From Anaerolineae bacterium (GTDB lineage: Bacteria; Chloroflexota; Anaerolineae; UBA1429), in assembly GCA_021162655.1 (NCBI GenBank), contig JAGGYI010000210.1:1-33102 (forward strand): a stretch of DNA of 33,102 nt. Reading direction: 5' to 3'. Below are positions 1 through 7,505 of this stretch, piece by piece (within the stretch, counting starts at the first letter, position 1; each line of letters begins with the position of its first letter). Under the pieces are notes generated by a model. It was given only the letters and a program-made list of their open reading frames with translations, did no database searches and had not been told where the DNA came from. Made by a program: the position numbers and the translations under genes.

Positions 1-345
1 GATTGTTTCTTTACCAGAGGTGTATCGGCGACGAATGACCAGCTCTGGGTGGCGGAACCAGCGTTCGATCTCAGGAGTGGAGGAGAGTTCTTTGCCTTGC
101 CATGGACCGATTTGCAAGGGTAAAGAAGATAGGCTGGACATTCGGAGGTCATAGTAGCTAAGCAGGGCAGTTTCTTCGGGAGTGATCCGATACCAGCCAG
201 CGGTATCGATATAAAAGACGTTGAGCTGGGACTGTTCTGTAAAAGGGCTAGGGTTGGGGGTACTGGGACGGAACGATTGCGCTGCTATTATGCCCGCCCC
301 CAATATCAAGCAAGCTATTAGACAGTGGATCGTATCCCGTTGCAT
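1..345 (-). CDS. EpsI-type exosortase-associated protein (N-terminal part, cut by window edge)
   Basis: The first 115 codons of a minus-strand gene run off the left edge. The ATG lies inside the 3' end of the exosortase gene, a 28-base overlap that suggests translational coupling. Residues 6-22 form a hydrophobic signal or anchor segment, followed by a short Pro/Thr/Ser-rich linker. At about residues 70-88 comes the pattern SLPLQIGPWQGKEL, which matches the 'lP..ig.W.g' region of the EpsI/DUF3485 family, followed by a region rich in Arg and Tyr. EpsI proteins are encoded next to, or fused to, exosortases and are thought to work with them in exopolysaccharide export and processing of sorted proteins. 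The position directly after an exosortase supports the call. The C-terminal half cannot be seen. Confidence 0.7.
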   Translation of the reverse strand, partial: MQRDTIHCLIACLILGAGIIAAQSFRPSTPNPSPFTEQSQLNVFYIDTAGWYRITPEETALLSYYDLRMSSLSSLPLQIGPWQGKELSSTPEIERWFRHPELVIRRRYTSGKETI

Positions 346-1154
346 CCCAGTATCCTTCCACCGAGAACAAGTAGACCGAGGGCGATGAGGAAAAGAAGAG
401 GGCTTGCCCAGGTGTGAAAGAGCTTTAATGTGCTGGACACGCCCGCGTAATTTGCCAGAAGGATGAGCCCCCAAAGGCGCAGGAGGTTGGCGGTAAGAGC
501 CAAGGGGATGGCTGCCAAGACGAGAATTCCCTTGGCCCAGGGGGTTCCCTCTACGAGATGACTGTAAAGGACAGCGAGGGCCACCAGGGAGACTAGCGAA
601 TTAACCCCGCTACAGGGAGCTCCAATGTGGAGAATCACAGAGCCGAGCTTGATTTGGGTCCCTTGCACTTGGAGCTCCTGGACAAAGGGATAAGCCATTT
701 TCCCTGCCCAAGCGGCGATGTGGCGGGCGAGAGAGGGGGTGCTCTTCTCTAACCAAGGGAAAGGAATCGCAAAGAGGAGAAAGACAAGGGGAAAGCTTTG
801 CCTTTTACAAAGTTCCTTTCCGCCGCGGAGGAGAACGAGCCCGCCGAGAGTGAGGAGGAGGGAGAGAGCAGAGAAAATATATAGCTCTCTCCAGAAGGCC
901 CAGAGGTGCCCAAGAATGCCCAGGCCAAGGAAAAGTAGACCGGCTGAAGCGTTCTCAGGTGGGGAGATCTCCGATTGGCGCCAGGCTCTCCAGGAGAGAA
1001 TGGCCGAAATGCAGGGGATGAGAAACCCGTGGCTGTAGTAAGGATTCCCCTTCCAAGTAAGGACTAGCCATTTTAAGGTGGGAAAGTAAAGCCCTCCGGT
1101 GAGGAATAGAGGAAGGGACCATTTCCATCTTTTGAGCCTGCTTAACAGTGTCAT
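318..1154 (-). CDS. exosortase/archaeosortase family transpeptidase
   Basis: A 278-residue polytopic membrane protein with about eight hydrophobic segments. The three residues expected of the exosortase family are visible: Cys181 in APCSGVNSL, Arg226 in NLLRLWG and His247 in LFHTWAS, each at the edge of a membrane helix. Exosortases are membrane cysteine proteases/transpeptidases that process C-terminal sorting signals, usually encoded beside exopolysaccharide genes. The start at 1154 was preferred to one five codons upstream because GGAGGGA lies 7 bases before it. The downstream partner is an EpsI-like gene that overlaps its end. No target protein with a recognisable PEP-CTERM tail is seen in this window. 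The subfamily (A, B and so on) cannot be assigned from this sequence alone. Confidence 0.88.
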   Translation of the reverse strand: MTLLSRLKRWKWSLPLFLTGGLYFPTLKWLVLTWKGNPYYSHGFLIPCISAILSWRAWRQSEISPPENASAGLLFLGLGILGHLWAFWRELYIFSALSLLLTLGGLVLLRGGKELCKRQSFPLVFLLFAIPFPWLEKSTPSLARHIAAWAGKMAYPFVQELQVQGTQIKLGSVILHIGAPCSGVNSLVSLVALAVLYSHLVEGTPWAKGILVLAAIPLALTANLLRLWGLILLANYAGVSSTLKLFHTWASPLLFLIALGLLVLGGRILGCNGIRSTV

Positions 1155-1179
1155 TGGGCTTCCCTCCAAGGCATTGGAG

Positions 1180-1208
1180 ATGATACCTCAAGACAAGCGG
1201 TCTGTCAG
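1180..1208 (-). promoter_or_regulatory. sigma70-type promoter of the exosortase-epsI operon
   Basis: On the minus strand a -35 CTGACA (1203-1208) and a -10 TATCAT (1180-1185) are separated by 17 bases. Each matches consensus at 5 of 6 positions. It lies about 25 bases upstream of the exosortase start codon. Confidence 0.6.
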
Positions 1209-1237
1209 ACGGGAGGTTTCTTCTTCTCTCTATCCCA

Positions 1238-1246
1238 TGATATAAT
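1238..1246 (+). promoter_or_regulatory. extended -10 promoter of the M23 peptidase gene
   Basis: TGATATAAT fits an extended -10 element (TGnTATAAT) with a perfect TATAAT at 1241-1246, 28 bases before the ATG at 1275. No good -35 is present (TTTCTT-like sequence), as is common for extended -10 promoters. It is divergent from the exosortase promoter. Confidence 0.6.
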
Positions 1247-1274
1247 GGATTGAAACTTGCCAAAGGGTGGAGTC

Positions 1275-2276
1275 ATGTTTAGGGGAAGGGGTTTGTTACT
1301 CCTTGGGAGCATACTGGGCTTGTTTTTGGAAGGGTGTCTTGCTTTCCATGTGACTCCCCAGCCTCTTTCTACCCCGGTGCCCACCCTTTCTCTTGCTCCT
1401 ACAGTAAGGCCAACGCCCAGCGTTACCCCAAGCCCCTCGCCGACTGCTACCTCGACCCCGATCCCCTCTCCCACGCCTCGTCCCTTACAAGTCGAGTTCT
1501 TTTTGCCCGAAACGGAAATCGCCCAGGGGCACACCCTGTTCTTGCGTGTGCAAATGAATAAAGCTGGTCGGATCAGCGGACATTTGCGGGAGCGAGAGAT
1601 CCACTTTGTTCCAAAAGGACAGGGAGAGTTTGTTGCCTTTGTCGGAGTATCTGCGCTAGCGGAATTGGGCTCTCGGCCATTGACAGTGACTGTACAGACT
1701 AATGCTGGGGAAGAGGCTGCTTTTCATGCTATTTTGAGAATTGTCTCGGGCGAGTACTCTCAAGAGCGTCTGGTGCTCTCACCAGAGATGAGCAGACTTC
1801 TTGCACCTGAGATCGCTCGTCCCGAGCGGGAGCGTCTTCAGCGCATCTATAGCACCCTCACGCCCCGAGTGCTTTGGGCGGGCCCCTTTGCCTGGCCGTT
1901 CAAAGGGCCTGTCACTTCTGCTTTTGGTACGAGACGAGAGTATGGGAATGTGCTGCGTTCCTACCATGCGGGGGTAGATATCGATGGTGAGGAAGGAGAC
2001 ATCATCCGTGCGCCGGCTGATGGGCGCGTGTTGCTGGCCGAATTTCTCCAAGTGCGAGGCGGGGCAGTGATTCTCGATCATGGAGCAGGAGTTGTAACGG
2101 GGTATTATCACTTGAGTGATATAGCTGTGCAGCCTGGCCAGTTTGTGCATCAGGGAGATGCCCTGGGGAAGATGGGAAGTACAGGACTTGCAACTGGCTC
2201 GCATCTTCATTGGGAGTTACGGGTTGGAGGAATAGCGGTGGATCCGCTCGAATGGACTGAGCGTTCTTGGCCCTAA
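1275..2276 (+). CDS. M23-family peptidoglycan endopeptidase, probable lipoprotein
   Basis: 333 residues. The N-terminus is a signal peptide ending in a lipobox-like LEGC (Cys21), followed by a Pro/Thr/Ser-rich linker to about residue 70, an Ig-like or beta-rich middle region, and a C-terminal LytM/M23 domain (about 205-325). Metal ligands are visible in HAGVDID (HxxxD) and GSHLHWEL (HxH), with a further His in GYYHLSD. All catalytic residues are present, so this is likely an active zinc endopeptidase cutting cell-wall cross-links, anchored outside the membrane. The ATG at 1275 is preferred over an upstream TTG because GGTGGAG precedes it at good spacing and the signal peptide then starts cleanly. 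The stop codon lies 17 bases before the next gene, suggesting co-transcription. The Glu at -2 of the lipobox is unusual, so lipidation is less certain than export. Confidence 0.88.
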   Translation: MFRGRGLLLLGSILGLFLEGCLAFHVTPQPLSTPVPTLSLAPTVRPTPSVTPSPSPTATSTPIPSPTPRPLQVEFFLPETEIAQGHTLFLRVQMNKAGRISGHLREREIHFVPKGQGEFVAFVGVSALAELGSRPLTVTVQTNAGEEAAFHAILRIVSGEYSQERLVLSPEMSRLLAPEIARPERERLQRIYSTLTPRVLWAGPFAWPFKGPVTSAFGTRREYGNVLRSYHAGVDIDGEEGDIIRAPADGRVLLAEFLQVRGGAVILDHGAGVVTGYYHLSDIAVQPGQFVHQGDALGKMGSTGLATGSHLHWELRVGGIAVDPLEWTERSWP

Positions 2277-2293
2277 AATGCGCGAGGAGGTGG

Positions 2294-3058
2294 ATGATGG
2301 TATCCCAGGCAGGCGGCTTTTATTTGGAACGGCCCCTGATTTTTGCTCACCGAGGAGCTAGCGACGTGGCTCCGGAGAACACGATGGCAGCTTTTCGGGC
2401 TGCTTTGGAGGCAGGAGCAGATGGAGTAGAGTTAGACGTCACCCGTTGTGCTACGGGCGAGATCGTCGTGATCCATGACGACACAGTGGATAGGACGACG
2501 AATGGAACGGGTCCCGTCTCTGCTATGCCCCTTTTCGCCCTGCGTGAGCTTGATGCGGGCTCTTGGTTCTCCTCTCAGTTTGCAGGGGAGCGCATCCCCA
2601 TGCTTGAAGAGGTGCTTGATTGGGCTGTAGAGACAAAAATGCGCCTTAATATCGAGATCAAAGCGCGGAACCGCAAAGGAGATGGCATAGAGGAAGAGAT
2701 TGCCGGCATGATCCGTAGGCGCAACCTCGAGAGCCAAGTGATCGTTTCCTCATTCAATCCTTTGGCCCTCAAGAGGACGAAACAGGTGGCGCCAGAATTG
2801 CCCTGCGCTTTGCTATATGCTGCAGGTGGTCCAACTTTGGGCAAGAAGCCCTTGGCGCGGTTCTTTCTTCAGCTAGAGGCGCTCCACCCTCATTTTGCCA
2901 TGGTAGATGAAAAATTTATGCGTTGGGCCGTGCGGCAGGGGTATAAAGTGAATGTTTGGACGGTAAACGAGCCCGCTGAAATGGTGCGAATGATTCATCT
3001 GGGAGTGGATGGTATCATCACAGATCATCCCAGCAAGCTGCGGCAATTGCTAGAGTAG
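2294..3058 (+). CDS. ugpQ: glycerophosphodiester phosphodiesterase
   Basis: 254 residues forming a single GDPD TIM-barrel. Diagnostic motifs are FAHRGASDVAPENT near the N-terminus, VELDV (metal-binding Glu and Asp) and VIHDDTVDRTTNG. The C-terminal half has NVWTVNEP and VDGIITDHP, both typical of the family. It hydrolyses glycerophosphodiesters to sn-glycerol 3-phosphate plus an alcohol, in lipid turnover. There is no signal peptide, so it is probably cytoplasmic. The start is one of two adjacent ATG codons (2294 or 2297), with AGGAGG directly upstream. The 2297 start has the better spacing and would shorten the protein by one residue. It is probably co-transcribed with the upstream M23 gene and ends at a strong hairpin terminator. 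Confidence 0.93.
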   Translation: MMVSQAGGFYLERPLIFAHRGASDVAPENTMAAFRAALEAGADGVELDVTRCATGEIVVIHDDTVDRTTNGTGPVSAMPLFALRELDAGSWFSSQFAGERIPMLEEVLDWAVETKMRLNIEIKARNRKGDGIEEEIAGMIRRRNLESQVIVSSFNPLALKRTKQVAPELPCALLYAAGGPTLGKKPLARFFLQLEALHPHFAMVDEKFMRWAVRQGYKVNVWTVNEPAEMVRMIHLGVDGIITDHPSKLRQLLE

Positions 3059-3072
3059 GAAAAGTGGAAGAT

Positions 3073-3112
3073 AAAAGAACTGGCCAGAGCAAAACCTCTG
3101 GCCAGTTCTTTT
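3073..3112. terminator. bidirectional intrinsic terminator between ugpQ and glyA
   Basis: A perfect 17-bp stem (3073-3089 with 3096-3112) has a 6-base loop. The outer four pairs are A-T, giving a U-run on either transcript. It sits between the convergent ugpQ and glyA stop codons and can end both transcripts. Confidence 0.92.
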
Positions 3113-3115
3113 GCT

Positions 3116-4429
3116 TCAGCAGCATGGCACAGGAAAAGCTCGACAGAGCTCCAAAGTTTTTTGCCGCACTTCTTGGATGATGGCGTGGTTGCCAATGTGT
3201 TTGAGAACCCGGGCGATGAGTCGGGCAACTTCTCGCACTTCGCTTACTCCGAATCCTCGCGTGGTAATGGCAGGTGTGCCCAGCCGAATGCCGCTGGTAA
3301 TCCGAGGTGGCAGAGGGTCAAAGGGAATCTGATTCTTGTTGCAGGCTATCCCTGCTTCTTCGAGGGCTTTTTCAGCGTCTCTCCCATTAACACCTATGGG
3401 GGTGAGATCTACCAGGACAAGATGGTTATCCGTTCCTCCAGAGACTAGGCGAAGTCCTTGGTTCTCGAGTTCGTCGGCCAGGGCCTTGGCGTTTTCAAGG
3501 ATGCGTTGCTGGTAGTGTTTAAAGCTTGGTTTGAGAGCCTCGCCAAAGGCCACAGCTTTGGCAGCAATGACGTGCATCAAGGGCCCTCCCTGAAGGCCTG
3601 GGAAGACAGCGCGATCGACCTTTTTGGCGAGTTCTTCCTTGCAGAGAATGAGCCCGCCGCGTGGACCGCGGAGTGTCTTGTGAGTGGTTGAGGTGACGAT
3701 GTCGGCATAGGGGATAGGGCTGGGATGCAGGCCTACAGCTACTAATCCTGCAATGTGCGCGATGTCGGCCATGAGATAGGCGCCTACAAGGTCAGCAATT
3801 TTCCGCAAGCGGGGAAAATCGAAAACCCGGGGATAGGCTGTTGCCCCCGCAACGATTAGCTTGGGTCTGACCTTGAGAGCCTGCTCTTCGAGAGCGTCAT
3901 AGTCAATGCATTCGGTTTCACGGCTCACGCCATAGTGGACGAAATGATAGGTTTGCCCAGAAAAATTTACCTTGTGCCCATGGGTGAGGTGTCCGCCATG
4001 GGCGAGGCTCATGGCCAGCACAGTATCTCCAACATTTAGAACGGCCATGTATGCCGCAGCGTTCGCCTGAGAACCGGAGTGGGGCTGTACATTGGCATGC
4101 TCCGCATGAAAGAGCTCTTTTACGCGTTGAAGAGCGAGCTCTTCAACAGCATCTACATAGCGGCACCCTCCATAGTAGCGGCGAGAGGGATAGCCTTCGG
4201 CATATTTATTTGTGAGGACAGACCCTTGGGCCTCTAGGACGGCACGGCTCGCATAGTTCTCTGAAGCAATCATTTCGATGGTTTCCACTTGCCGCTGTGC
4301 CTCTAGCTCTAACACATGCGCTAATTCAGGGTCTTGAGAGGGAAGAACAGGCTCTCCCGTTGGTGCGTAGCTGATACAGCTGCCCTCCACTTCAGAAAGG
4401 CCCAGTTTCTGCTTTGATGACCCAGGCAT
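3116..4429 (-). CDS. glyA: serine hydroxymethyltransferase
   Basis: 437 residues. A PLP-dependent fold type I enzyme interconverting serine and glycine with tetrahydrofolate/5,10-methylene-THF. The PLP lysine is Lys251 in [13 protein letters not shown]. Other family hallmarks are [26 protein letters not shown], and [12 protein letters not shown]. The start at 4429 has GGAGGT five bases upstream. The frame stays open farther upstream, but that stretch has no SHMT similarity and is best read as untranslated leader. Even so, the protein carries about 25 residues before the usual family start. The gene is monocistronic, with its own promoter, a leader hairpin that may attenuate transcription, and a shared two-way terminator downstream. 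Confidence 0.96.
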   Translation of the reverse strand: MPGSSKQKLGLSEVEGSCISYAPTGEPVLPSQDPELAHVLELEAQRQVETIEMIASENYASRAVLEAQGSVLTNKYAEGYPSRRYYGGCRYVDAVEELALQRVKELFHAEHANVQPHSGSQANAAAYMAVLNVGDTVLAMSLAHGGHLTHGHKVNFSGQTYHFVHYGVSRETECIDYDALEEQALKVRPKLIVAGATAYPRVFDFPRLRKIADLVGAYLMADIAHIAGLVAVGLHPSPIPYADIVTSTTHKTLRGPRGGLILCKEELAKKVDRAVFPGLQGGPLMHVIAAKAVAFGEALKPSFKHYQQRILENAKALADELENQGLRLVSGGTDNHLVLVDLTPIGVNGRDAEKALEEAGIACNKNQIPFDPLPPRITSGIRLGTPAITTRGFGVSEVREVARLIARVLKHIGNHAIIQEVRQKTLELCRAFPVPCC

Positions 4430-4461
4430 TTTTGACCTCCGTGGTACAGATATCGAACATG

Positions 4462-4506
4462 AAAAAAGCTCGCATCCACGCCCACAGACAAGGCGTGTAT
4501 GGAGCT
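4462..4506 (-). promoter_or_regulatory. terminator-like attenuator hairpin in the glyA leader
   Basis: On the minus strand, AGCTC pairs with GAGCT, CAT with ATG, and CACGCC-like sequence with its complement, giving a 14-bp interrupted stem with a 9-base loop. It is followed directly by six T. It lies between the glyA promoter and the glyA start, about 30 bases before the ATG, where an attenuator would sit. An upstream GAGC could pair with the GCTC of the stem base as a weak alternative fold. No known riboswitch class was recognised. The plus strand also has a T5 run after the stem. Confidence 0.5.
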
Positions 4507-4604
4507 CCTTTTTGCTCAATTCCTCAATCTCGAGCGCTTCAACGTCGAAGGACCGCCTTTGGTTTCTTACTATTGCGCTCCGGCGCGCGATCCAAAGCAA
4601 AGGC

Positions 4605-4633
4605 ATTATAATGAAATTCTCGAAAAAGGCCAA
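4605..4633 (-). promoter_or_regulatory. glyA promoter
   Basis: The -35 is TTGGCC (4628-4633), the spacer 17 bases and the -10 a perfect TATAAT (4605-4610). The predicted transcript starts near 4598, giving a leader of about 170 bases. The promoter partly lies in the intergenic tail after the anti-sigma gene. Confidence 0.65.
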
Positions 4634-4634
4634 A

Positions 4635-5576
4635 CTAAAGCCGACGTCTCTGCCCTATCCAGAGGAGAGTGCCCAGAAGCATCAGAAGAAGCCCCGAGAG
4701 CACGAGGGCAGTGAGGCGAAGCAAGCCCCAGAGTTTCCAGAAGGGGAGGGTCTCTTCTCTTGAGGCCTCTATTAGAGAGGGAGGGCTTTCTACCCTCAGG
4801 GCCTGAGCTGTAGGCGGAGGAGAGGTGATCAGCATAGTAGGCAAGGCGCGAGCCATAGGGGTGGATGGCAGGGTGTGAACGGGGCTGGGAGATATGCTTC
4901 TCGCTTCGGTTAGCTCCTCTGACAGGGAAACAGCCTCTCCAGCGGCAGGCCTGGCACCAAAAGTTTTGGGCAAGGGACTTGAACCCCCGCGAACTGTCGT
5001 AGGAGGGGAGGGGAGAGACTCAGCACCTTGGGCATTGCGTATGGGAACAATGGCCTTGGGCTCAGCAGCAGTCGAAAGGACAGTGGGCGTCGAGACAAGG
5101 CTGCTCTCGGGAGCTCTCACTAGCTGGGGGAGAGCAGGGGCCTCTTGGGGAGATAAAGCCTTGCTCTCGAGGGCAGGCGAAGAACTCCCCATGGGGAGGA
5201 AGCCCATACTGAGAAGGACATCTCCAGAGATGAAAAAGATGAGTAGGAGGGCGACGGCCACAGTTGCTCCTTGAAGGAAGGAATAGGTAGCATCTAATCG
5301 GCGGTAGCGCTTTTGTTCTTCCACGACGGAAGCAGGGAGGAGAAAAGACCGAGGCAGAGCCTGGGGCTCCACTCGGTGTAAAAGCTCGACAGTAGCTCGG
5401 AGGGTTTCCAGCTCTCTAGCGCATTTGGGACAAACGGCCAAATGGCGTTCTACACGCCGTCGGGCTCGGGGAGAAAGCCGCCCGTCCAGATAAGTGGAGA
5501 GATGTTTTTGAGTGAAGCGGTGCTCGAAAAAGAATTTGAGATCTGAAGCGCCCATTGCCCTGTTAAGTTCCCTCAC
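4635..5576 (-). CDS. zinc-finger membrane anti-sigma factor
   Basis: 313 residues. The N-terminus carries an anti-sigma zinc-finger (zf-HC2) signature: His45-x3-Cys49-x2-Cys52 in [12 protein letters not shown], preceded by the [19 protein letters not shown] helix typical of ZAS domains. A first membrane helix lies at about 98-120, then about 160 residues rich in Ser/Pro/Thr/Ala, and a second hydrophobic helix at about 286-308 with a basic RRR tail. The domain order suggests a cytoplasmic sigma-binding domain and an extracytoplasmic loop between two membrane spans. The GTG start overlaps the stop codon of the ECF sigma gene, so the pair is translationally coupled. An ATG seven codons later is an alternative start. 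The second membrane helix at the very end is less usual for this class. Confidence 0.85.
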   Translation of the reverse strand: MRELNRAMGASDLKFFFEHRFTQKHLSTYLDGRLSPRARRRVERHLAVCPKCARELETLRATVELLHRVEPQALPRSFLLPASVVEEQKRYRRLDATYSFLQGATVAVALLLIFFISGDVLLSMGFLPMGSSSPALESKALSPQEAPALPQLVRAPESSLVSTPTVLSTAAEPKAIVPIRNAQGAESLPSPPTTVRGGSSPLPKTFGARPAAGEAVSLSEELTEARSISPSPVHTLPSTPMARALPTMLITSPPPTAQALRVESPPSLIEASREETLPFWKLWGLLRLTALVLSGLLLMLLGTLLWIGQRRRL

Positions 5577-6169
5577 CTTTTGTCGTTTCCTAGACGGTAT
5601 TTGGAAGGCAAAAGTTCCTCGTGAGCTAGCAAAAAGTTGCGCAGTTTGGCCCGCCCTCGGCTAAGGCGAGATTTTACCGTCCCCAAGGAGATAGAGGTAG
5701 CAGAGGCGATCTCTTCATAACTCATTCCTTGAATATCGCTCATCACGAGCACTACCCGTTGCTCATAAGGTAGAGATTGTAGTCCTAGCTGAATGAGGGC
5801 ATTTAGTTCTTGCCTTTCAACATAATCGTCGGGGGCCTCTTGAGGATCCTCAAAGATACGGCTATGCTCTTCGTTCTCTACCAAGTCGTCCAGTGGGGTA
5901 GTAGGACGGCGTCGCATTGTACGTAACTGATCATAAGCGCAGTTCGTGACGATACGCAGGATCCAGGTTTTGAAGGAGCCCCCGCGGAAGCGAGGGAGAG
6001 CACGGAAACCTTTGAGGAAAGCATCCTGGGTAGCATCCATGGCTTTGTCTTCATTGCCCAAAATGCGATAGGCGACATTGTAGACCAGCTCTTGATAGGC
6101 CAAGACAAGCTGGTTGAAGGCATTCAGGTCGCCCTTTTGGGCGGAAGCGATGAGAGCCCTCTCGTCCAT
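5573..6169 (-). CDS. RNA polymerase ECF-type sigma-70 factor
   Basis: 198 residues with sigma region 2 at about 18-85 (FNQLVLAYQELVYNVAYRIL, then a TWILRIVTNCAYDQLR segment) and region 4 at about 127-181 (LPYEQRVVLVMSDIQGMSYEEIA, then GTVKSRLSRGRAKLR helix-turn-helix). Region 3 is absent, as expected for ECF factors. It recruits core polymerase to a specific stress or envelope regulon and is held inactive by the overlapping anti-sigma gene. The start at 6169 was chosen because sigma homology begins directly after it. The Shine-Dalgarno is weak (GAGGAAT about 15 bases upstream). The frame is open farther upstream but runs through the tRNA-Leu gene on the other strand, so the longer version is not credible. 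No clear self-activated promoter was found. Confidence 0.93.
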   Translation of the reverse strand: MDERALIASAQKGDLNAFNQLVLAYQELVYNVAYRILGNEDKAMDATQDAFLKGFRALPRFRGGSFKTWILRIVTNCAYDQLRTMRRRPTTPLDDLVENEEHSRIFEDPQEAPDDYVERQELNALIQLGLQSLPYEQRVVLVMSDIQGMSYEEIASATSISLGTVKSRLSRGRAKLRNFLLAHEELLPSKYRLGNDKR

Positions 6170-6248
6170 TCTGTGGGATCTATTCCTCGCTTTTTTGCTT
6201 TGGGGAAGGTATGTATCGTGCAGGTTGTCTGGAGATAGGTTTTCAGAC

Positions 6249-6277
6249 TTGACGAATCCCGTCAGTTGGTTTATACT
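6249..6277 (+). promoter_or_regulatory. tRNA-Leu promoter
   Basis: TTGACG (6249-6254), a 17-base spacer and TATACT (6272-6277) lie 12 bases before the tRNA 5' end. A dyad TGACG-N5-CGTCA (6250-6264) overlaps the -35. Confidence 0.75.
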
Positions 6278-6289
6278 AGCGCCAGATGT

Positions 6290-6376
6290 GCCGAAGTGGC
6301 GGAATGGGATACGCGGTGGTCTCAAAAACCACTGGAGATTTTCTCCGTGTGGGTTCGAATCCCACCTTCGGCACCA
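6290..6376 (+). tRNA. tRNA-Leu (CAA)
   Basis: A class II tRNA of 87 bases including an encoded CCA. The acceptor GCCGAAG pairs with CTTCGGC, the discriminator is A, and CCA lies at 6374-6376. The anticodon stem GTGGT/ACCAC encloses the loop CTCAAAA, giving anticodon CAA, which reads UUG. The long variable arm GGAGA-TTT-TCTCC and the T arm GTGGG-TTCGAAT-CCCAC are perfect. Confidence 0.97.
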
Positions 6377-6445
6377 TGGTACAGTAAATGCCCTTTCTTG
6401 ACAAACGGCCGCGATGGACCAAGTCCTCGGGCTGCAAGCAGCGAT

Positions 6446-6487
6446 GAGGGGCTTTTCCTCGTTGATGAGGAGTGGCCCTCTTTCTTT
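6446..6487 (+). terminator. probable terminator after tRNA-Leu
   Basis: GAGGGGC at 6446-6452 pairs with GGCCCTC at 6474-6480 (one mismatch) around an inner CCTC/GAGG stem. It is followed by TTTCTTT. The stem is imperfect, so leakage into the aldolase gene downstream is possible. Confidence 0.45.
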
Positions 6488-6534
6488 GTCTAAGTCGGAT
6501 TCCTTGCATGAATAACTGAAAGGAGTTTTAATAT

Positions 6535-7455
6535 ATGGCGCTTGTAACAAGTAAAGAGATGCTTCAGGCGGCTTTGGAGGGGCATTATGCTGTAGGGGCA
6601 TTCAATGCCAACAACATGGAGCAGGTCCAAGGAATTGTTGGGGCAGCGGTAGAAGAGCGTGCTCCCGTTATTCTGCAGGTGAGCCAGGGGGCCATCCGCT
6701 ATGCTGGGCTTGAGTTTGCCGCGGCTCTAGTCAAGACGGCTGCGGCAGAGGCAGATGTTCCCATTGTTTTGCACTTGGACCATGGTACAGATTTTGAACA
6801 AAATGTGCGTTGCTTGCGTGCAGGCTTTACGTCGCTAATGTACGATGGCTCCAAACGCCCTTATGAGGAGAATGTCGCCATTACCTCACGGGTGGTAGAG
6901 ATTGCTCATATCTGTGGCATTCCTGTGGAAGCAGAGCTGGGGCAAGTACTCAAGGCCTCGGATGGGGTTACAGAGGAAGAGGTTATCGCCGCCATGACGG
7001 ATCCTGATCAGGCTCTTGATTTTGTTCAGCGTACGGGCTGTGATTCGTTGGCGGTGGCCATCGGCTCTGTTCATGCGATGAAGGAGGCTCAGGCAGAGCT
7101 CGATATTGAGCGTTTGAAGGCTATTCATGCCAAGGTCAAGATCCCCTTGGTGTTACATGGGTCTTCGGGGGTCAAGGAAGAGAGCGAGGCAGAGGCGATT
7201 CAATATGGAATTGCCAAAATCAATGTGGCGACTATGTTGAACCAAGCCTTTGTGCGGGGTTTGAAGAAAGCGATGGAGGAGCTTCCTGATAACGTGGATC
7301 CGCGCAAGTGGCTGGTCTATTCTCGCGAGGAAATTAAAGAAGTTGTGCGCCATAAAATGCGGCTCTTTGGGTGCAGTGGCAAGGTAACGGCTAGTGGCTT
7401 TGTTAGCCCAAAGACGGTGCACCCTGCCGTGAAACTAGGGGATGCTGAAGAGTAA
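6535..7455 (+). CDS. fba: class II fructose-bisphosphate aldolase
   Basis: 306 residues. A zinc-dependent class II aldolase that reversibly cleaves fructose 1,6-bisphosphate to DHAP and glyceraldehyde 3-phosphate. Visible motifs are VLHLDHGTDF (catalytic Asp82, zinc His83), SLMYDGSKRPYEENV, VEAELG (Glu134), His180 in GSVHAMKE and LHGSSGV (His208, phosphate and zinc region). AAAGGAG lies upstream of the ATG. The same family includes tagatose-bisphosphate aldolases and enzymes that cleave sedoheptulose 1,7-bisphosphate. The nearby PPi-type phosphofructokinase makes the last role possible here. It is read alone on the plus strand and ends at a strong two-way terminator. No convincing dedicated promoter was seen between the tRNA-Leu and this gene, so read-through from the tRNA promoter is possible. 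Confidence 0.94.
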   Translation: MALVTSKEMLQAALEGHYAVGAFNANNMEQVQGIVGAAVEERAPVILQVSQGAIRYAGLEFAAALVKTAAAEADVPIVLHLDHGTDFEQNVRCLRAGFTSLMYDGSKRPYEENVAITSRVVEIAHICGIPVEAELGQVLKASDGVTEEEVIAAMTDPDQALDFVQRTGCDSLAVAIGSVHAMKEAQAELDIERLKAIHAKVKIPLVLHGSSGVKEESEAEAIQYGIAKINVATMLNQAFVRGLKKAMEELPDNVDPRKWLVYSREEIKEVVRHKMRLFGCSGKVTASGFVSPKTVHPAVKLGDAEE

Positions 7456-7467
7456 GGCGTGAAGGTT

Positions 7468-7501
7468 AAAGACCCCCTGCATTCAGCAGGGGGTCTTTTT
7501 T
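7468..7501. terminator. bidirectional terminator between fba and the amidohydrolase gene
   Basis: A perfect 13-bp stem (7468-7480 with 7486-7498) has the loop ATTCA, a T-run on the plus strand and A residues on the other side. It lies between convergent stop codons. Confidence 0.92.
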
Positions 7502-7505
7502 ATCT

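Noticed and set aside
4429-4604. ZTP, glycine or THF riboswitch before glyA
   Set aside because: None of the conserved cores remembered for these classes could be matched. Only a generic attenuator hairpin is claimed.
4430-4633. Upstream extension of the glyA reading frame (68 extra residues)
   Set aside because: The extension crosses a promoter and the leader hairpin, has no SHMT similarity, and the start at 4429 has a good GGAGGT.
6398-6403. TTGACA as a -35 for the aldolase gene
   Set aside because: No acceptable -10 lies 15-19 bases downstream.
6170-6601. Longer ECF sigma frame on the minus strand
   Set aside because: It is antisense to the tRNA-Leu gene and has no sigma sequence before 6169.
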